Origin: Wolbachia endosymbiont of Meromenopon meropis
Lineage (GTDB): Bacteria; Pseudomonadota; Alphaproteobacteria; Rickettsiales; Anaplasmataceae
DNA: 64,000 bases
Direction: 5' to 3'
Assembly (NCBI GenBank): GCA_029784595.1
Contig: JAJETZ010000002.1
Span: forward strand, 203,491 to 267,490
A program made the position numbers and the translations under genes. Below the pieces are notes generated by a model. It saw only the letters and a list, made by a program, of their open reading frames with translations. It was not told the origin of the DNA and did not search any database. This document shows, in pieces, positions 19,531 to 29,072 of this stretch. Position 1 is the stretch's first letter. The number at the start of each line of letters is the position of its first letter.

Positions 19531-20607
19531 CTACCAGCCATTTTTATAAAAATCACTTTTAAGATAAATATTAGTTATATATTTCACTAACACATAAAAC
19601 ATTGCTATCATTGGAACGAAAAGCAATATACCAACAAATCCAAAATACGAAGCACATATAGCAAGCCCAAGAATGATTATAGCAGGATGTATACGAACTT
19701 TTTTTCCTATTAATAAAGGAACTAGTATATTTGAATCCACAAATTGTCCGATACCAAATAATATCAAAACAACAACATTTTCAACCCATCCGGTAAATTG
19801 CGTAAAAGTACTTAAAAAGCCAATGACAGTATATAATACTGGTCCTAAATAAGGTATAAACGTTAATATACCTGATAATACTCCAATAACAGTGGAGTGT
19901 CTCAATCCTATCATACTGAGACCTACTGAATAAAAAATCATCATAAAAATGCATATATTTGCCTGTCCCTTTATATAGTTATACACAATATAATTTACTT
20001 CCGAAAAGTAGTTTTCAACTTCCTTCCTGTAAGAAATAGGGATTAATTTATTAATTTTTCCTATAATCAAGGGCCAATCACGTAATACATAAAAAAATAT
20101 TACGGGAGTAATTACTACTGATGATAGTATATGGATTAATCCAAGACCAGAATTTAATATCTGAATTATAAAATTACTGCTAATATTAATAGCATTTGCT
20201 AAATAAGATGTATGATCATCATAATTCTTTGGTAAATACTTAGATAAGTGATTAAGCAAACTATCTTTTGATTTTATGTCGAAAAATTCCAACATGGACG
20301 AAATAACCCCGAAATTTAATGAAGGTGATTTACTAACTAGAAAATTCAATATCGAATTGATTTGGACATAAATAATAGGCAGGACAAATGTAAAGGCTAA
20401 TACAAAAATTATTAACAAAACAAGTATAATAATAATCACAGAATACAGGCGTGGTATTCTATACCCTTCAAACTTTACTACTAATGGATTAAATAAATAT
20501 GCAGCAACAATTGATATTAAACACGGGAAAATCATAAAACGTATCAAAAATAATATGCCAATTATAAAAATATTAATAAGGCAAATAATCGCATAGCGTT
20601 TTTCCAT
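19531..20607 (-). CDS. AI-2E transporter/PerM family membrane protein
   Basis: This is a polytopic inner-membrane protein of the UPF0118 (PerM/AI-2 exporter-like) family; members have been linked to export of small molecules or ions, but the substrate here cannot be told. The 358-residue protein has about eight membrane segments and the family features YLFNPLV (near 38-44), RDWP (near 176), VNYIVYNYIKGQ, LTFIPYLGPVL (near 249-259), GQFVDSNILVPLLIGKKV and HPAIIILGL. The arrangement and length match the family. It stands alone. Confidence 0.85.
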   Translation of the reverse strand: MEKRYAIICLINIFIIGILFLIRFMIFPCLISIVAAYLFNPLVVKFEGYRIPRLYSVIIIILVLLIIFVLAFTFVLPIIYVQINSILNFLVSKSPSLNFGVISSMLEFFDIKSKDSLLNHLSKYLPKNYDDHTSYLANAINISSNFIIQILNSGLGLIHILSSVVITPVIFFYVLRDWPLIIGKINKLIPISYRKEVENYFSEVNYIVYNYIKGQANICIFMMIFYSVGLSMIGLRHSTVIGVLSGILTFIPYLGPVLYTVIGFLSTFTQFTGWVENVVVLILFGIGQFVDSNILVPLLIGKKVRIHPAIIILGLAICASYFGFVGILLFVPMIAMFYVLVKYITNIYLKSDFYKNGW

Positions 20608-21239
20608 GTTTTAGCATAATAAATTTATCAATATAATACACAGCTTATTTTATCTTTAAATCAAAATAAAATTACATAAAGATAGAGAATATATTTTACA
20701 AAAAAAATAAAAGCAGGTCCCCACAGTAACTTATCTTCAACGTGAATAGATAAATGCTGAAAAGCAGCTTAGTATAAAATATTAAGAAAGTATATCAAAA
20801 TATTCTTTTGAGGATAAAATTTACAAACAATTTTGTTCTAGTGTTTTACACTTAATAATTAATCTTGCTAGCTATCAAGTAATCATCATGATTTATAGGT
20901 GATTTTGCAAACATTTTTGATAAGTCAAAACAACATGTTGCAATCTACTCTTATTAAAATATTAAAACTTTATTTTTCTTAAAGATATTAACTTTCTTAA
21001 TATTAAAGAGCGTTTTATCTGCTATATGATCTCATCAATTCACCACTAGAGTGGTGTTTTTCTCATGTGATTCACATTTCAATAAAATGAAACACAATTT
21101 TTAGTTTTTAACATAACAAAAACTCATATATAAAATCTGATTGTAAATTCGTAAAAGAAAAACAATTTACTATAAGTAAAATTTCACATTATCATTTTTA
21201 TGTGTTATAGAATGAATTCTAATTTATAAAAAATTAAAA
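20608..21239. other. Intergenic region upstream of lepB
   Basis: About 630 nt between the start of the permease gene (minus) and lepB (plus). It should hold both promoters. It also contains a plus-strand terminator-like hairpin (21041-21061) with no known plus-strand gene before it, and a moderately GC-rich patch near 20713-20730. Confidence 0.5.
21041..21061 (+). terminator. Rho-independent terminator without an assigned gene
   Basis: CACCACT (21041-21047) and AGTGGTG (21050-21056) form a perfect stem around AG (or 6 bp around TAGA), followed at once by TTTTTC. The reverse strand lacks a T-run, so it works on plus-strand transcripts. It lies 180 nt before lepB. Confidence 0.6.
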
Positions 21240-21995
21240 TTGAAAAAGTTAAAAATCTTAAAATTGAATTGGGTGATAAGAACATTAAGGTTCTTCTCTT
21301 CATTGTTTTTATTATTACTAATTGCATTATCAATACGTAGTTTTTTATTTGAACCATTTCATATTCCTTCTGGTTCAATGAAAAGCACCTTACTTGAAGG
21401 CGATTATATTTTTACCAGCAAATACTCTTATGGATATAGTAAGCATTCATTTCCATTTTCTCCTAATCTTTTTAGCGGTAGAATATTTTATACTCAACCA
21501 GAACGTGGTGATGTAATAGTTTTTAAACTCAAAAAAAACAATAATATCAGATTTGTTAAACGTGTAATAGGATTACCATGTGACAAAATACAAATGATAG
21601 AAGGAGAATTATATCTAAATGATCAAAAGGTAAAACGTAAACAAATTGAAAGTTTTTTTGATTACGAATCGAATCGAAGTATACCAAGATACATAGAAAC
21701 ACTCCCAAATGGTAAAAAACATGAGATTTTGATAGACAGTTTTTCGAATAGTCTATTAGAAAATAGTCCGGTTTATTATGTACCTAAAGATCAATTTTTT
21801 GTTATGGGAGATCATAGAAATAATTCTTTTGACAGCAGATTTCCTGAAATTGGTTTTGTACCAATGGAAAATATAATTGGACGTGTAAGTATAGTTGGTT
21901 TATCATTTAAATTGAATAAGATTGATTGGTTACCTTTTAATTTTAGGTTGCCTATTGCTATAAGATTTGACAGAATATTTAGCAAGGTAGTATAA
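21240..21995 (+). CDS. lepB: Signal peptidase I
   Basis: LepB removes signal peptides from secreted proteins on the outer face of the inner membrane. The 251-residue protein has one N-terminal membrane anchor (about 15-36), catalytic Ser46 in HIPSGSMKSTLLEGD, catalytic Lys107 in IRFVKRVIGLP, and the box E region FVMGDHRNNSFDSR. The usual proline of the SMxPTL motif is Ser here. The start is TTG at 21240; the first in-frame ATG falls inside the catalytic box, so a non-ATG start is required. It converges with hscA, with a 5-nt gap. Confidence 0.95.
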   Translation: MKKLKILKLNWVIRTLRFFSSLFLLLLIALSIRSFLFEPFHIPSGSMKSTLLEGDYIFTSKYSYGYSKHSFPFSPNLFSGRIFYTQPERGDVIVFKLKKNNNIRFVKRVIGLPCDKIQMIEGELYLNDQKVKRKQIESFFDYESNRSIPRYIETLPNGKKHEILIDSFSNSLLENSPVYYVPKDQFFVMGDHRNNSFDSRFPEIGFVPMENIIGRVSIVGLSFKLNKIDWLPFNFRLPIAIRFDRIFSKVV

Positions 21996-22000
21996 AATGG

Positions 22001-23857
22001 TTACTTATTTATTAATTCACACAATTCTAAGGAAGAACTCTCTAACTTCTCTATAGCGTTGCTGATCTTCCCCAAATCATTTCCTTTTAAAGCTTCTTTT
22101 ACACTTTGTAGTAGGTTTTTTAACCTCTGATCAGAAGAAAGATTATCATTATTTTCAATTAAGCGTATAAGCTTATTGCCATTAATTTTAGCTTCTGCAA
22201 GAAAACGAGCTTTCATATCTTCATCAAAGTTATTTATTGATTCGTTAATCATATCCCGAATATCGGACTCATCCAAACCAAAACTTGAATTTATCTCAAT
22301 CACTTGCTCAATACCAGTGATTTTCTCTCGTGCAGCAACAGTAAGTATTCCATCAACGTTAACTATAAATTCTATTTCAACTCTCGCATAACCCGCAGGC
22401 AGTGGTGGTATGCCTTTAAGTTCAAATTGTGCTAGAGATTTATTATCTCCTATCATTTCACGCTCCCCTTGACAAACGTGAATTTTCATTGCTGTCTGTC
22501 CATCAACATAAGTTGTAAACTCTTTTATTTCTGAAACAGGTAATGGTGTATTCCTTGGTATGATCTTTTCAACTATTCCCCCTATAGTTTCTATACCAAG
22601 CGATAAAGGTAAGACGTCCAAAAGAATTTTTTTATCTTTTGAACTTGAAGTTAAATAATGAGCTTGCAAAGCTGCCCCAATAACAACTGCTTCGTCTGGA
22701 TCTACATCATTTAATAATTTATTGCCAAATAATTTGGTTAATGACTCGTAAACCAACGGTATTCTAGTTGCACCACCAATCAAAATCACCCCTTTTATAT
22801 CATCAATTTTAAGATCTATATCGTTTATAGTATGAGTGACTACACGAATAGTTTTATTAACCAAGAAGCTTATTGCATGTTCGAATTCTTCTTTGGTAAT
22901 TTCACATTCAAATAGTTTATTATTAATATTGAACTGAAAAATTCCTGATGTATTATCACTTAAATATTCTTTTGCAGTACGCACTTCAGTAAGTGATAAT
23001 TTTGTTACAAGAGTATCTGAATCAAATTTTTTGTTACGCAATTGTACGGTATGTTGTTTATCTGTAATTAAACTCTCTAGACTCAAATGTCTGTGTGTTT
23101 GTATGATATTTTTATTTGAATCCACTTGTGTTTTATACTTGTCAAGTATAATTGATCTTAGTAAATGATCAAAATCATCACCGCCAAGTTTAGTATCACC
23201 CCCAACCGCAAGAACTTGGAATACTCCTTGATGCAATTTCAATATCGAAATATCAAACGTCCCACCACCTAAATCATAAACTGCATATATTCCACTATTA
23301 TTATTTTTCTCAATCGAATAAGAGAGTGCTGCAGCAGTTGGTTCATTAATAAGGCGAATAACCTCTATTCCAGCTAATTTTGCCGCATGTTTAGTTGCAT
23401 TGCGCGCTGAATCATCAAAGTAAGCTGGTACAGTAATGACTGCTTTTTTTACTTTCATTCCAGTAGATTTTTTTACTCTCTCACATAGAGATTTTAATAT
23501 CTCAGCAGAAATTTCAATAGGAGTAAGATACTTCTCTTCTGAACATTTTACTCTAATAACTTTTTCACTTTCATCATCTATTTCAAAATTAATTTCATCT
23601 TTGTTCAAATCTTTGACGCTCTTACCCATTAAACGCTTTATTGAATAAATTGCACCTGAATCAATATTATAACCAGTTTTTAATATATTATCTTTGTATG
23701 AAAGAACAGAAGGCAATAGCTTTCTTCCTTGTTCATCTTTAAATATTTCAATTTTACCAGCTTCATTTACTATGGCAATTAAAGAATTTGTAGTACCAAG
23801 ATCTATACCAAATGCTACATCATTTAAATTCGGTTCAGAAATCTGTATTGGTCGCAT
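22001..23857 (-). CDS. hscA: Hsp70-type chaperone for Fe-S assembly, HscA
   Basis: HscA is the specialised Hsp70 that, with HscB, drives transfer of clusters from IscU to target proteins using ATP. The 618-residue protein has the Hsp70 ATPase signatures GIDLGTTNS (17-25), the VYDLGGGTFDISIL block and VILIGGATRIPLV, and a shorter substrate domain with few lid residues, as usual for HscA rather than DnaK. The order iscU-iscA-hscB-hscA also separates it from DnaK. It overlaps the end of hscB by 23 nt. Confidence 0.95.
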   Translation of the reverse strand: MRPIQISEPNLNDVAFGIDLGTTNSLIAIVNEAGKIEIFKDEQGRKLLPSVLSYKDNILKTGYNIDSGAIYSIKRLMGKSVKDLNKDEINFEIDDESEKVIRVKCSEEKYLTPIEISAEILKSLCERVKKSTGMKVKKAVITVPAYFDDSARNATKHAAKLAGIEVIRLINEPTAAALSYSIEKNNNSGIYAVYDLGGGTFDISILKLHQGVFQVLAVGGDTKLGGDDFDHLLRSIILDKYKTQVDSNKNIIQTHRHLSLESLITDKQHTVQLRNKKFDSDTLVTKLSLTEVRTAKEYLSDNTSGIFQFNINNKLFECEITKEEFEHAISFLVNKTIRVVTHTINDIDLKIDDIKGVILIGGATRIPLVYESLTKLFGNKLLNDVDPDEAVVIGAALQAHYLTSSSKDKKILLDVLPLSLGIETIGGIVEKIIPRNTPLPVSEIKEFTTYVDGQTAMKIHVCQGEREMIGDNKSLAQFELKGIPPLPAGYARVEIEFIVNVDGILTVAAREKITGIEQVIEINSSFGLDESDIRDMINESINNFDEDMKARFLAEAKINGNKLIRLIENNDNLSSDQRLKNLLQSVKEALKGNDLGKISNAIEKLESSSLELCELINK

Positions 23858-24299
23858 TTTTCTTTATTTCCTCAAGGGACTTATATAAATATCTTAATCT
23901 TACAACTTGCATTACAGCTTTACTAAAATTCTTTGCACCAAAAGCATCAATTAGATTATTGATACAATTCTCTATTTTTCCATTAATCATCCTACTTGCA
24001 AATTGTAGATCATCACACTCTAACAAAAACTCTCTTATCTTTATTGATTCATCCAATACTTCTACTTCAAAATTCGAACAATCTTTTTGAATTTCTATTC
24101 CTAAAATATACAGTAAATACTCTGCACGTTTTAGTGGTGACTTAAGTGTATGATAAGCTTTATTTATATTTTTCATGTTTTTAGATTGTCTTTCATTTAT
24201 ATCAATTTTAATAAGCTCAATATATTTTTTCTCTATGTCACCAAAATTAATGTCAAAAACTGGTTCAATTTCAAACAATGTAAAATAGTTTTTAAACAT
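23835..24299 (-). CDS. hscB: Fe-S co-chaperone HscB (J-domain protein)
   Basis: HscB is the J-domain partner that binds IscU and stimulates the HscA ATPase. From the chosen start the sequence is MFKNYFTLFEIEPVF, the typical HscB N terminus. It continues into an NKAYHTLKSPLKRAEYLL segment (J-domain end with the LKRAEYLL family motif) and a C-terminal three-helix bundle. The HPD motif of classical J domains is not seen: the matching stretch reads LIKIDINERQS, so residues for stimulating HscA differ from the norm. I chose the ATG at 24299, which overlaps the iscA end by 8 nt; a start at 24353 would extend 62 nt into iscA. Confidence 0.9.
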   Translation of the reverse strand: MFKNYFTLFEIEPVFDINFGDIEKKYIELIKIDINERQSKNMKNINKAYHTLKSPLKRAEYLLYILGIEIQKDCSNFEVEVLDESIKIREFLLECDDLQFASRMINGKIENCINNLIDAFGAKNFSKAVMQVVRLRYLYKSLEEIKKNATNTDF

Positions 24300-24696
24300 G
24301 AAAACTCTCTCCGCAACCACACTTTCCTTTTTCATTAGGATTGTTAAAAACAAAGCCAGACGAAAGTTTTTTCTCTACATAATCCATTTCAGATCCAAGA
24401 ATGAACATAACAGATTTTGGATCAATTAATATTTTAACTTTTTGACCGTCACTGCAGCTTTCTTCAATTACTGATTCTAAAGGACGAATACTATACGCAT
24501 ATTCGATATTATATTTTAAACCAGAACATCCCTTTTGTTTAATTAATATTCTTATTCCTATCGCTTTTTCTGATCTTTGAGAGTCATCATGCTGTTTTTT
24601 ATCTAACAAGCATCTTATTCTTTCAACTGCATTCGGAGTGACAGTGATAAGCTTTTTATTCCTTTTCGTGGAACTTATTTGATATGCAGTACTCAT
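24292..24696 (-). CDS. iscA: Iron-sulfur assembly A-type protein IscA
   Basis: A-type carriers accept and deliver Fe-S clusters or iron in maturation of apo-proteins. The 134-residue protein has the three family cysteines: C57 in KGCSGLKY, and C126 and C128 in KCGCGESF. The N-terminal 15 residues are an extension and the middle contains a short insert relative to the 107-residue E. coli protein. It lies 3 nt after iscU and overlaps hscB, so it is in one operon. Confidence 0.93.
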   Translation of the reverse strand: MSTAYQISSTKRNKKLITVTPNAVERIRCLLDKKQHDDSQRSEKAIGIRILIKQKGCSGLKYNIEYAYSIRPLESVIEESCSDGQKVKILIDPKSVMFILGSEMDYVEKKLSSGFVFNNPNEKGKCGCGESFHV

Positions 24697-24699
24697 AGT

Positions 24700-25083
24700 C
24701 TATTTTTGTTGTTTACCCTTATAATCATGAATAGCAGCTTTTATAGCGTCTTCAGCAAGCACTGAGCAGTGTATTTTCACTGGGGGCAAAGATAATTCTT
24801 TCGCTATTTGTGTATTTTTTATCTTTGTCGCATTCTCAATAGTTTTTCCTTTTACCATCTCTGTGAGTAAAGAACTCGAAGCAATGGCAGAACCACAGCC
24901 AAAAGTTTTAAATTTCGCATCTTCAATAATGCCTTTACTATTGACTTTTATTTGCAATTTCATAACATCACCACACGATGGTGCACCGACTATGCCAGTT
25001 CCAACATTTGGATCATTTTTGTCCATAGAACCAACATTTCTTGGATTTTCGTAATGATCTAAAATTTTTTCATTATAACTCAT
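24700..25083 (-). CDS. iscU: Fe-S cluster scaffold protein IscU
   Basis: IscU is the scaffold on which IscS builds the cluster. The 127-residue protein has the three cluster cysteines C37 (PSCGDVMK), C63 (FGCGSA) and C106 (KIHCSVLAED), with H105 beside the last. It also has the HscA recognition motif LPPVK (99-103), which fits with hscA being in the same operon. iscR and iscS, usual upstream neighbours, are not in this window; the next gene upstream is ftsY in the opposite direction. Confidence 0.97.
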   Translation of the reverse strand: MSYNEKILDHYENPRNVGSMDKNDPNVGTGIVGAPSCGDVMKLQIKVNSKGIIEDAKFKTFGCGSAIASSSLLTEMVKGKTIENATKIKNTQIAKELSLPPVKIHCSVLAEDAIKAAIHDYKGKQQK

Positions 25084-25135
25084 AGAATTACCTGTAAACT
25101 ATTGTTTGTGTTTTAACATATTTAAATTAAAAGTT

Positions 25136-25202
25136 AAAGAAAAACACTATCATTGCTGAAATTTGAAAAAATTAAATCTCAGCAATGATAGTGTTTTTCT
25201 TT
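25136..25202. repeat. Perfect 24-bp inverted repeat between iscU and ftsY
   Basis: Left arm 25136-25159 (begins AAAGAAAAACAC, ends CATTGCTGA) and right arm 25179-25202 (begins TCAGCAATG, ends TTTTTCTTT) are exact reverse complements. After one mismatch a further 4 bp can pair inside (AATT/AAAT-type), leaving a small A-rich loop. It sits 53 nt from the iscU start and 55 nt from the ftsY start, in the divergent control region. Confidence 0.9.
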
Positions 25203-25244
25203 ACAAGGACACATAATGTGTGTCATTCTTTATATTTGGTTTTA

Positions 25245-25250
25245 AGGGGG
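25245..25250 (+). promoter_or_regulatory. Strong Shine-Dalgarno deciding the ftsY TTG start
   Basis: AGGGGG lies 7 nt before TTG at 25258. Such a G-rich site is rare in this AT-rich window and supports the TTG as the true start codon. Confidence 0.65.
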
Positions 25251-25257
25251 CGTTAAT

Positions 25258-26166
25258 TTGGTTTTATTAAGTAATCTTTGTAAAGGCTTATTGAAAACTT
25301 CTTCGCGCTTTAGTTGTGGGATAAAAAATATCTTTTCCGGCAAAAAAAAATTAGATCAATCACTCTTGAATGAGCTCGAAGAATTACTGATTAGTATGGA
25401 TATAGGTCATAAGACTTCCAAATCTATTATCAGCAAATTTGGAGATATTAAATTTGACAAAGGAGTTGGATATAACTCAATCACGCAGCAATTGATGAGC
25501 GAAATAGAGTCAATATTAAATCCTGCCATTCAACCGCTAATTCCGAACAGGAGGCCACACATAATAATGATATGTGGAGTCAATGGTAATGGTAAAACGA
25601 CAACAATAGGTAAACTTGCATACAAATATAAGGAAATGAAAAAGTCTGTTATGCTTATTGCATGCGATACGTTTAGGGCTGCTGCTAGCGAACAATTAAA
25701 TATCTGGGCAGAGCGTTCTAATTCCCTTATTATTACTGGAAAGCATGGTAGTGATCCCGCAAGTGTAGCGTATAGAGGTATAAGTCAAGCTATAAAAGAA
25801 AACGTTGATGTTGTTCTGATCGATACGGCTGGCAGGTTACAAAATAACGTAAATCTTATGGAAGAATTGTCAAAAATATACAGAACAATAAGAAAAATAG
25901 ATAGATCTGCTCCTCATGATGTTATTTTAATCCTCGATGCAACCACGGGCCAAAACGCTTACAGTCAATTAGAAGCATTTAATAAAATGGTTAATATTAC
26001 CGGACTTATTGTAACCAAGCTAGACGGAACTGCTAAGGGCGGAGTATTAATTGGACTTGCAGAGACTTATAAAGTTAAGTTGCACGCTGTAGGAATTGGT
26101 GAGGGAATAGAAGATCTTAGAGAATTTACCAGCAAAGAATTTGCTGAAGCGTTGTTCAACACGTAA
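25258..26166 (+). CDS. ftsY: Signal recognition particle receptor FtsY
   Basis: FtsY is the SRP-receptor GTPase that brings ribosome-SRP complexes to the SecYEG translocon. The 302-residue protein has a short N domain (about 30-90) and the G domain motifs GVNGNGKTTT (107-116), DTFRAAA (137-143), DTAGR (189-193), TKLDGTAKGG and the closing GIGEGIEDL. There is no long acidic A domain, as in other Rickettsiales. It uses a TTG start. It diverges from iscU across a region with a 24-bp inverted repeat. Confidence 0.95.
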   Translation: MVLLSNLCKGLLKTSSRFSCGIKNIFSGKKKLDQSLLNELEELLISMDIGHKTSKSIISKFGDIKFDKGVGYNSITQQLMSEIESILNPAIQPLIPNRRPHIIMICGVNGNGKTTTIGKLAYKYKEMKKSVMLIACDTFRAAASEQLNIWAERSNSLIITGKHGSDPASVAYRGISQAIKENVDVVLIDTAGRLQNNVNLMEELSKIYRTIRKIDRSAPHDVILILDATTGQNAYSQLEAFNKMVNITGLIVTKLDGTAKGGVLIGLAETYKVKLHAVGIGEGIEDLREFTSKEFAEALFNT

Positions 26167-27905
26167 TTAAAGATTTTTTTCGTTTTTTGTAAGTAAATCG
26201 AATTACCTCAACATCATAAAATGATATAGCATTTTAACTATGATTACTTCTTTAGAATATTTCTACTCTATACTTTATTTTTTTTTGAATATTTCGTATT
26301 AAATAATCCAGATATCTCTAATCTTTCCTCTAAATAAAATTTATTCTTTTTAAATCATTTAAGAGGCTGAAAATAAAAAAATTATTTATACTAAAAGTAA
26401 GACGATAAAATCAAAATTAATTAATAATTCTTAGAATTTTTCAATTCTATTTTGATTTTCAGACGCACTTTTCTTTTTTTTATAAACATCTAATAATTAA
26501 TGTTTTATTATTAACCATTCGTAGTTACTAAATTAGTATAACACATAATTAATCAGATCTTAATCTTAATTTTTTAATGCTTATTGCTGTTATTAAATTT
26601 GTAACTTTCTAGTCAAAAACTAATCTTAAATCTTCTAATATCTGTAAAAGAATACAAAACTATTAATAAATTCGTCTATATATATTAATACTAACATTGC
26701 TTTCGCAATAAAGGATATTTAAAGCAGATTATCAACAATAATATAAAATATTATTTCGAAAATATTTCGAAAAACACATCAATTTATTTAAAAATATTAA
26801 AATTAATGCTATTAATACAGGCAAAATATAATATTGATTACTACTTTTTATTTTTTTTAAATTAATACTTTATATCCTTAAAAAGGCTCCAAAATTTTTA
26901 TTTCAGTTATTTATTAACAGTTTTTTTTGATAAATTTTTCTATAAAAATAAATGAAAAATATTCATTCATAAGAAATAGTTACTTTAAATAAATAATTAA
27001 GATACAAATTTAATTTACAACTTTTGACAATATTATTTTGCTACGGAGAATTTGTTACATAAAGTTAATAATCAAAATGTTATACTTTTTATTTGTTTAT
27101 CCAAGTATAACTCTACATCCCAACTCTACATCGACTAATAAATACACTGTAGATAAAGGCTTGACCTTAAATCCTCTCTCCCTAATCTTAGATTCACTTC
27201 TTTATTAAAGAACCAATTTTAACTTATTTCAAAGATTTTTTTTCATAGAACATCATATACGTAAAAACTCTCAAGAAGAAAAAAAATTCATACAATAACA
27301 GCACATATTTTCTATATAAAATATATATAGCAATTTTAAACTTGTAACAAATTTAAGCACTTATAACCTTAAACTAAAATAGTTTCTCACATTTTAACTA
27401 AAGCATTCACAGTTCTCTTATATTTCTCTCATCATCAAAAAAATAATTCATCGAAAGAATGTCTAATTATTCAATAGTGAATTTATCAAATTAGCATGAT
27501 TTATCTATCTTCTCTTCCGTTTTATGCAATTATTTTTAATAACTACATCGCAATAATCAAATTAGATATACATTTCTATTTATATTCAAGTACCATTATC
27601 ATGTGATGATAATATCATATTACACATATAATTTTCATGACAAACAAAACTACCTTATAGATAATGATGTCCATAAAAAACTAAACATATACATAGATAT
27701 TTTGAGATCTAAATTTATAATTTCAAATAAGTTAACATAATTATAAAAAAATCTTATAACTCAATTCTCTCAATAACTATATCTGAGCTTGCCAAAAAAA
27801 AAGTTGCTATAAATTAGCACCATAAGATATTCGTTATAGCACAATCGTTATAGATAACTATAAATACTTGTTGTTTACATGATTGTAACTGTTAAAATTA
27901 TCTGT
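26167..27905. other. Long intergenic region between ftsY and the oxidoreductase gene
   Basis: About 1.7 kb of AT-rich DNA. Apart from a terminator for the minus-strand oxidoreductase gene near its right end, I see no gene, RNA or long repeat. Confidence 0.55.
27794..27820 (-). terminator. Rho-independent terminator of the oxidoreductase gene
   Basis: On the minus strand TGCTA, loop ATTTA, TAGCA (5 bp, extendable over a mismatch) is followed by AC and a run of nine T (A-run at 27794-27802). It lies about 85 nt after the stop codon. Confidence 0.55.
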
Positions 27906-28886
27906 TTATTCGAAGACCTTTACAATATTCAATCCATTTACTTTTCTATTTTCCATATCAGAATGAGCTTCTATTATCTCACTAAATTTATATTTTCTAT
28001 TGATTTTTACCATTAAAAGTTTTTTCTTTATCATTTCAAAAATTTCCATCGCAGTAAGCACTAATGTAAATCTATCATACTTATAATGATATATCGAAGT
28101 ACCTGTAGCAAATAGTGAACGTGAGCTAAGCAAAGAAAAGCTAATAGGAGCACTTCCGGATATTTGCCCATAAGAAACATATATACCAAACTTACTCAAA
28201 GATTCAAAAGAAAGCTTACTTGTAGTAAAACCTATAGGGTCATACACTGCACCTACTCCTTTATTTTGCGTAATCTCCATGATTTTAGAAACAAAGCCTT
28301 TATCATTATAATTTATTGCATACGAGCAACCATTCTGTAAGACAATTTTCATTTTCTCATCAGAACTTACAGAACCTATAGCTATACCCTTTTTATCCTT
28401 TATCCATTGACATATTATCTGTCCTAAGCCACCATTGGCCCCATGTACAAGCACAATAGCACCAGGCTTTATCTTATAAGACTGATTAATCAGATAATGA
28501 GCTGTCATTCCTTTAAATAGGACAGCTGCTGCAATCTCATCAGATATTTCATTCGGAATTTTTACCAAATATTTTTGATGTATGATACGTTTCTCACAAT
28601 ATGCTCCAGGTTGCGCTGTACAATATCCAACCCTATCTCCAATTTCTAAGCTGCTACTTATTTTTTGACCAAGTTTTTCAACAACTCCAACTGCTTCTAC
28701 TCCAAGCGCCGATGGAAAACTTTTAATTTTACGAATACCCTTTCTATGCTCTAAGTCATAACGATTTAAACCAATAGTTGTATGGCGTACTAAAACTTCT
28801 TCACTTCTTGGCTCGTTTATACTCTTATTAACAAACTCTAATACCTCCGGCCCTCCAGTTTTTTTTATTTCTACAGCTTTAATCAT
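27906..28886 (-). CDS. NADPH:quinone oxidoreductase, MDR/zeta-crystallin family
   Basis: This is a zinc-free medium-chain dehydrogenase/reductase of the quinone oxidoreductase type, which reduces quinones with NADPH in the cytoplasm. The 326-residue protein has the GroES-like part with RHTTIGLNRYDLEHRKG and LGVEAVGVVEKLG, then ILFKGMTAHYL-type sequence (VLFKGMTAHYLI) and the nucleotide motif VLVHGANGGLGQ (around 141-152), matching the AAxGGVG motif of the family. No zinc-binding cysteines are seen. It stands alone and its physiological substrate is not shown. Confidence 0.85.
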   Translation of the reverse strand: MIKAVEIKKTGGPEVLEFVNKSINEPRSEEVLVRHTTIGLNRYDLEHRKGIRKIKSFPSALGVEAVGVVEKLGQKISSSLEIGDRVGYCTAQPGAYCEKRIIHQKYLVKIPNEISDEIAAAVLFKGMTAHYLINQSYKIKPGAIVLVHGANGGLGQIICQWIKDKKGIAIGSVSSDEKMKIVLQNGCSYAINYNDKGFVSKIMEITQNKGVGAVYDPIGFTTSKLSFESLSKFGIYVSYGQISGSAPISFSLLSSRSLFATGTSIYHYKYDRFTLVLTAMEIFEMIKKKLLMVKINRKYKFSEIIEAHSDMENRKVNGLNIVKVFE

Positions 28887-28998
28887 TATAAATTCAATAA
28901 AAACCCTTAATTACGTTGCTCAGAACTCAATGATCAATATCTTTTCCCCTAGAGATATTTAAAAACTACTCTCAAATCTATATTGAAAAAAGAAAAAA

Positions 28999-29072
28999 TC
29001 GGAGCGGAGAGATTTGAACTCCCGACCCTTTGGTCCCAAACCAAATGCGCTACCAAACTGCGCTACGCTCCG
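28999..29072 (-). tRNA. tRNA-Pro (anticodon TGG)
   Basis: On the minus strand the acceptor CGGAGCG (29066-29072 complemented) pairs with CGCTCCG at the 3' end, with A as discriminator. The anticodon loop TTTGGGA holds TGG, and the T arm reads GTTCAAATC. CCA is not encoded. A GATAAT box lies about 13 nt upstream and may be the -10 of its promoter. Confidence 0.96.

Noticed and set aside
20713..20730. Considered a 4.5S (SRP) RNA because of a CAGGTCC-like patch
   Set aside because: The diagnostic GGAAGGAAGCAGC-type loop is absent.
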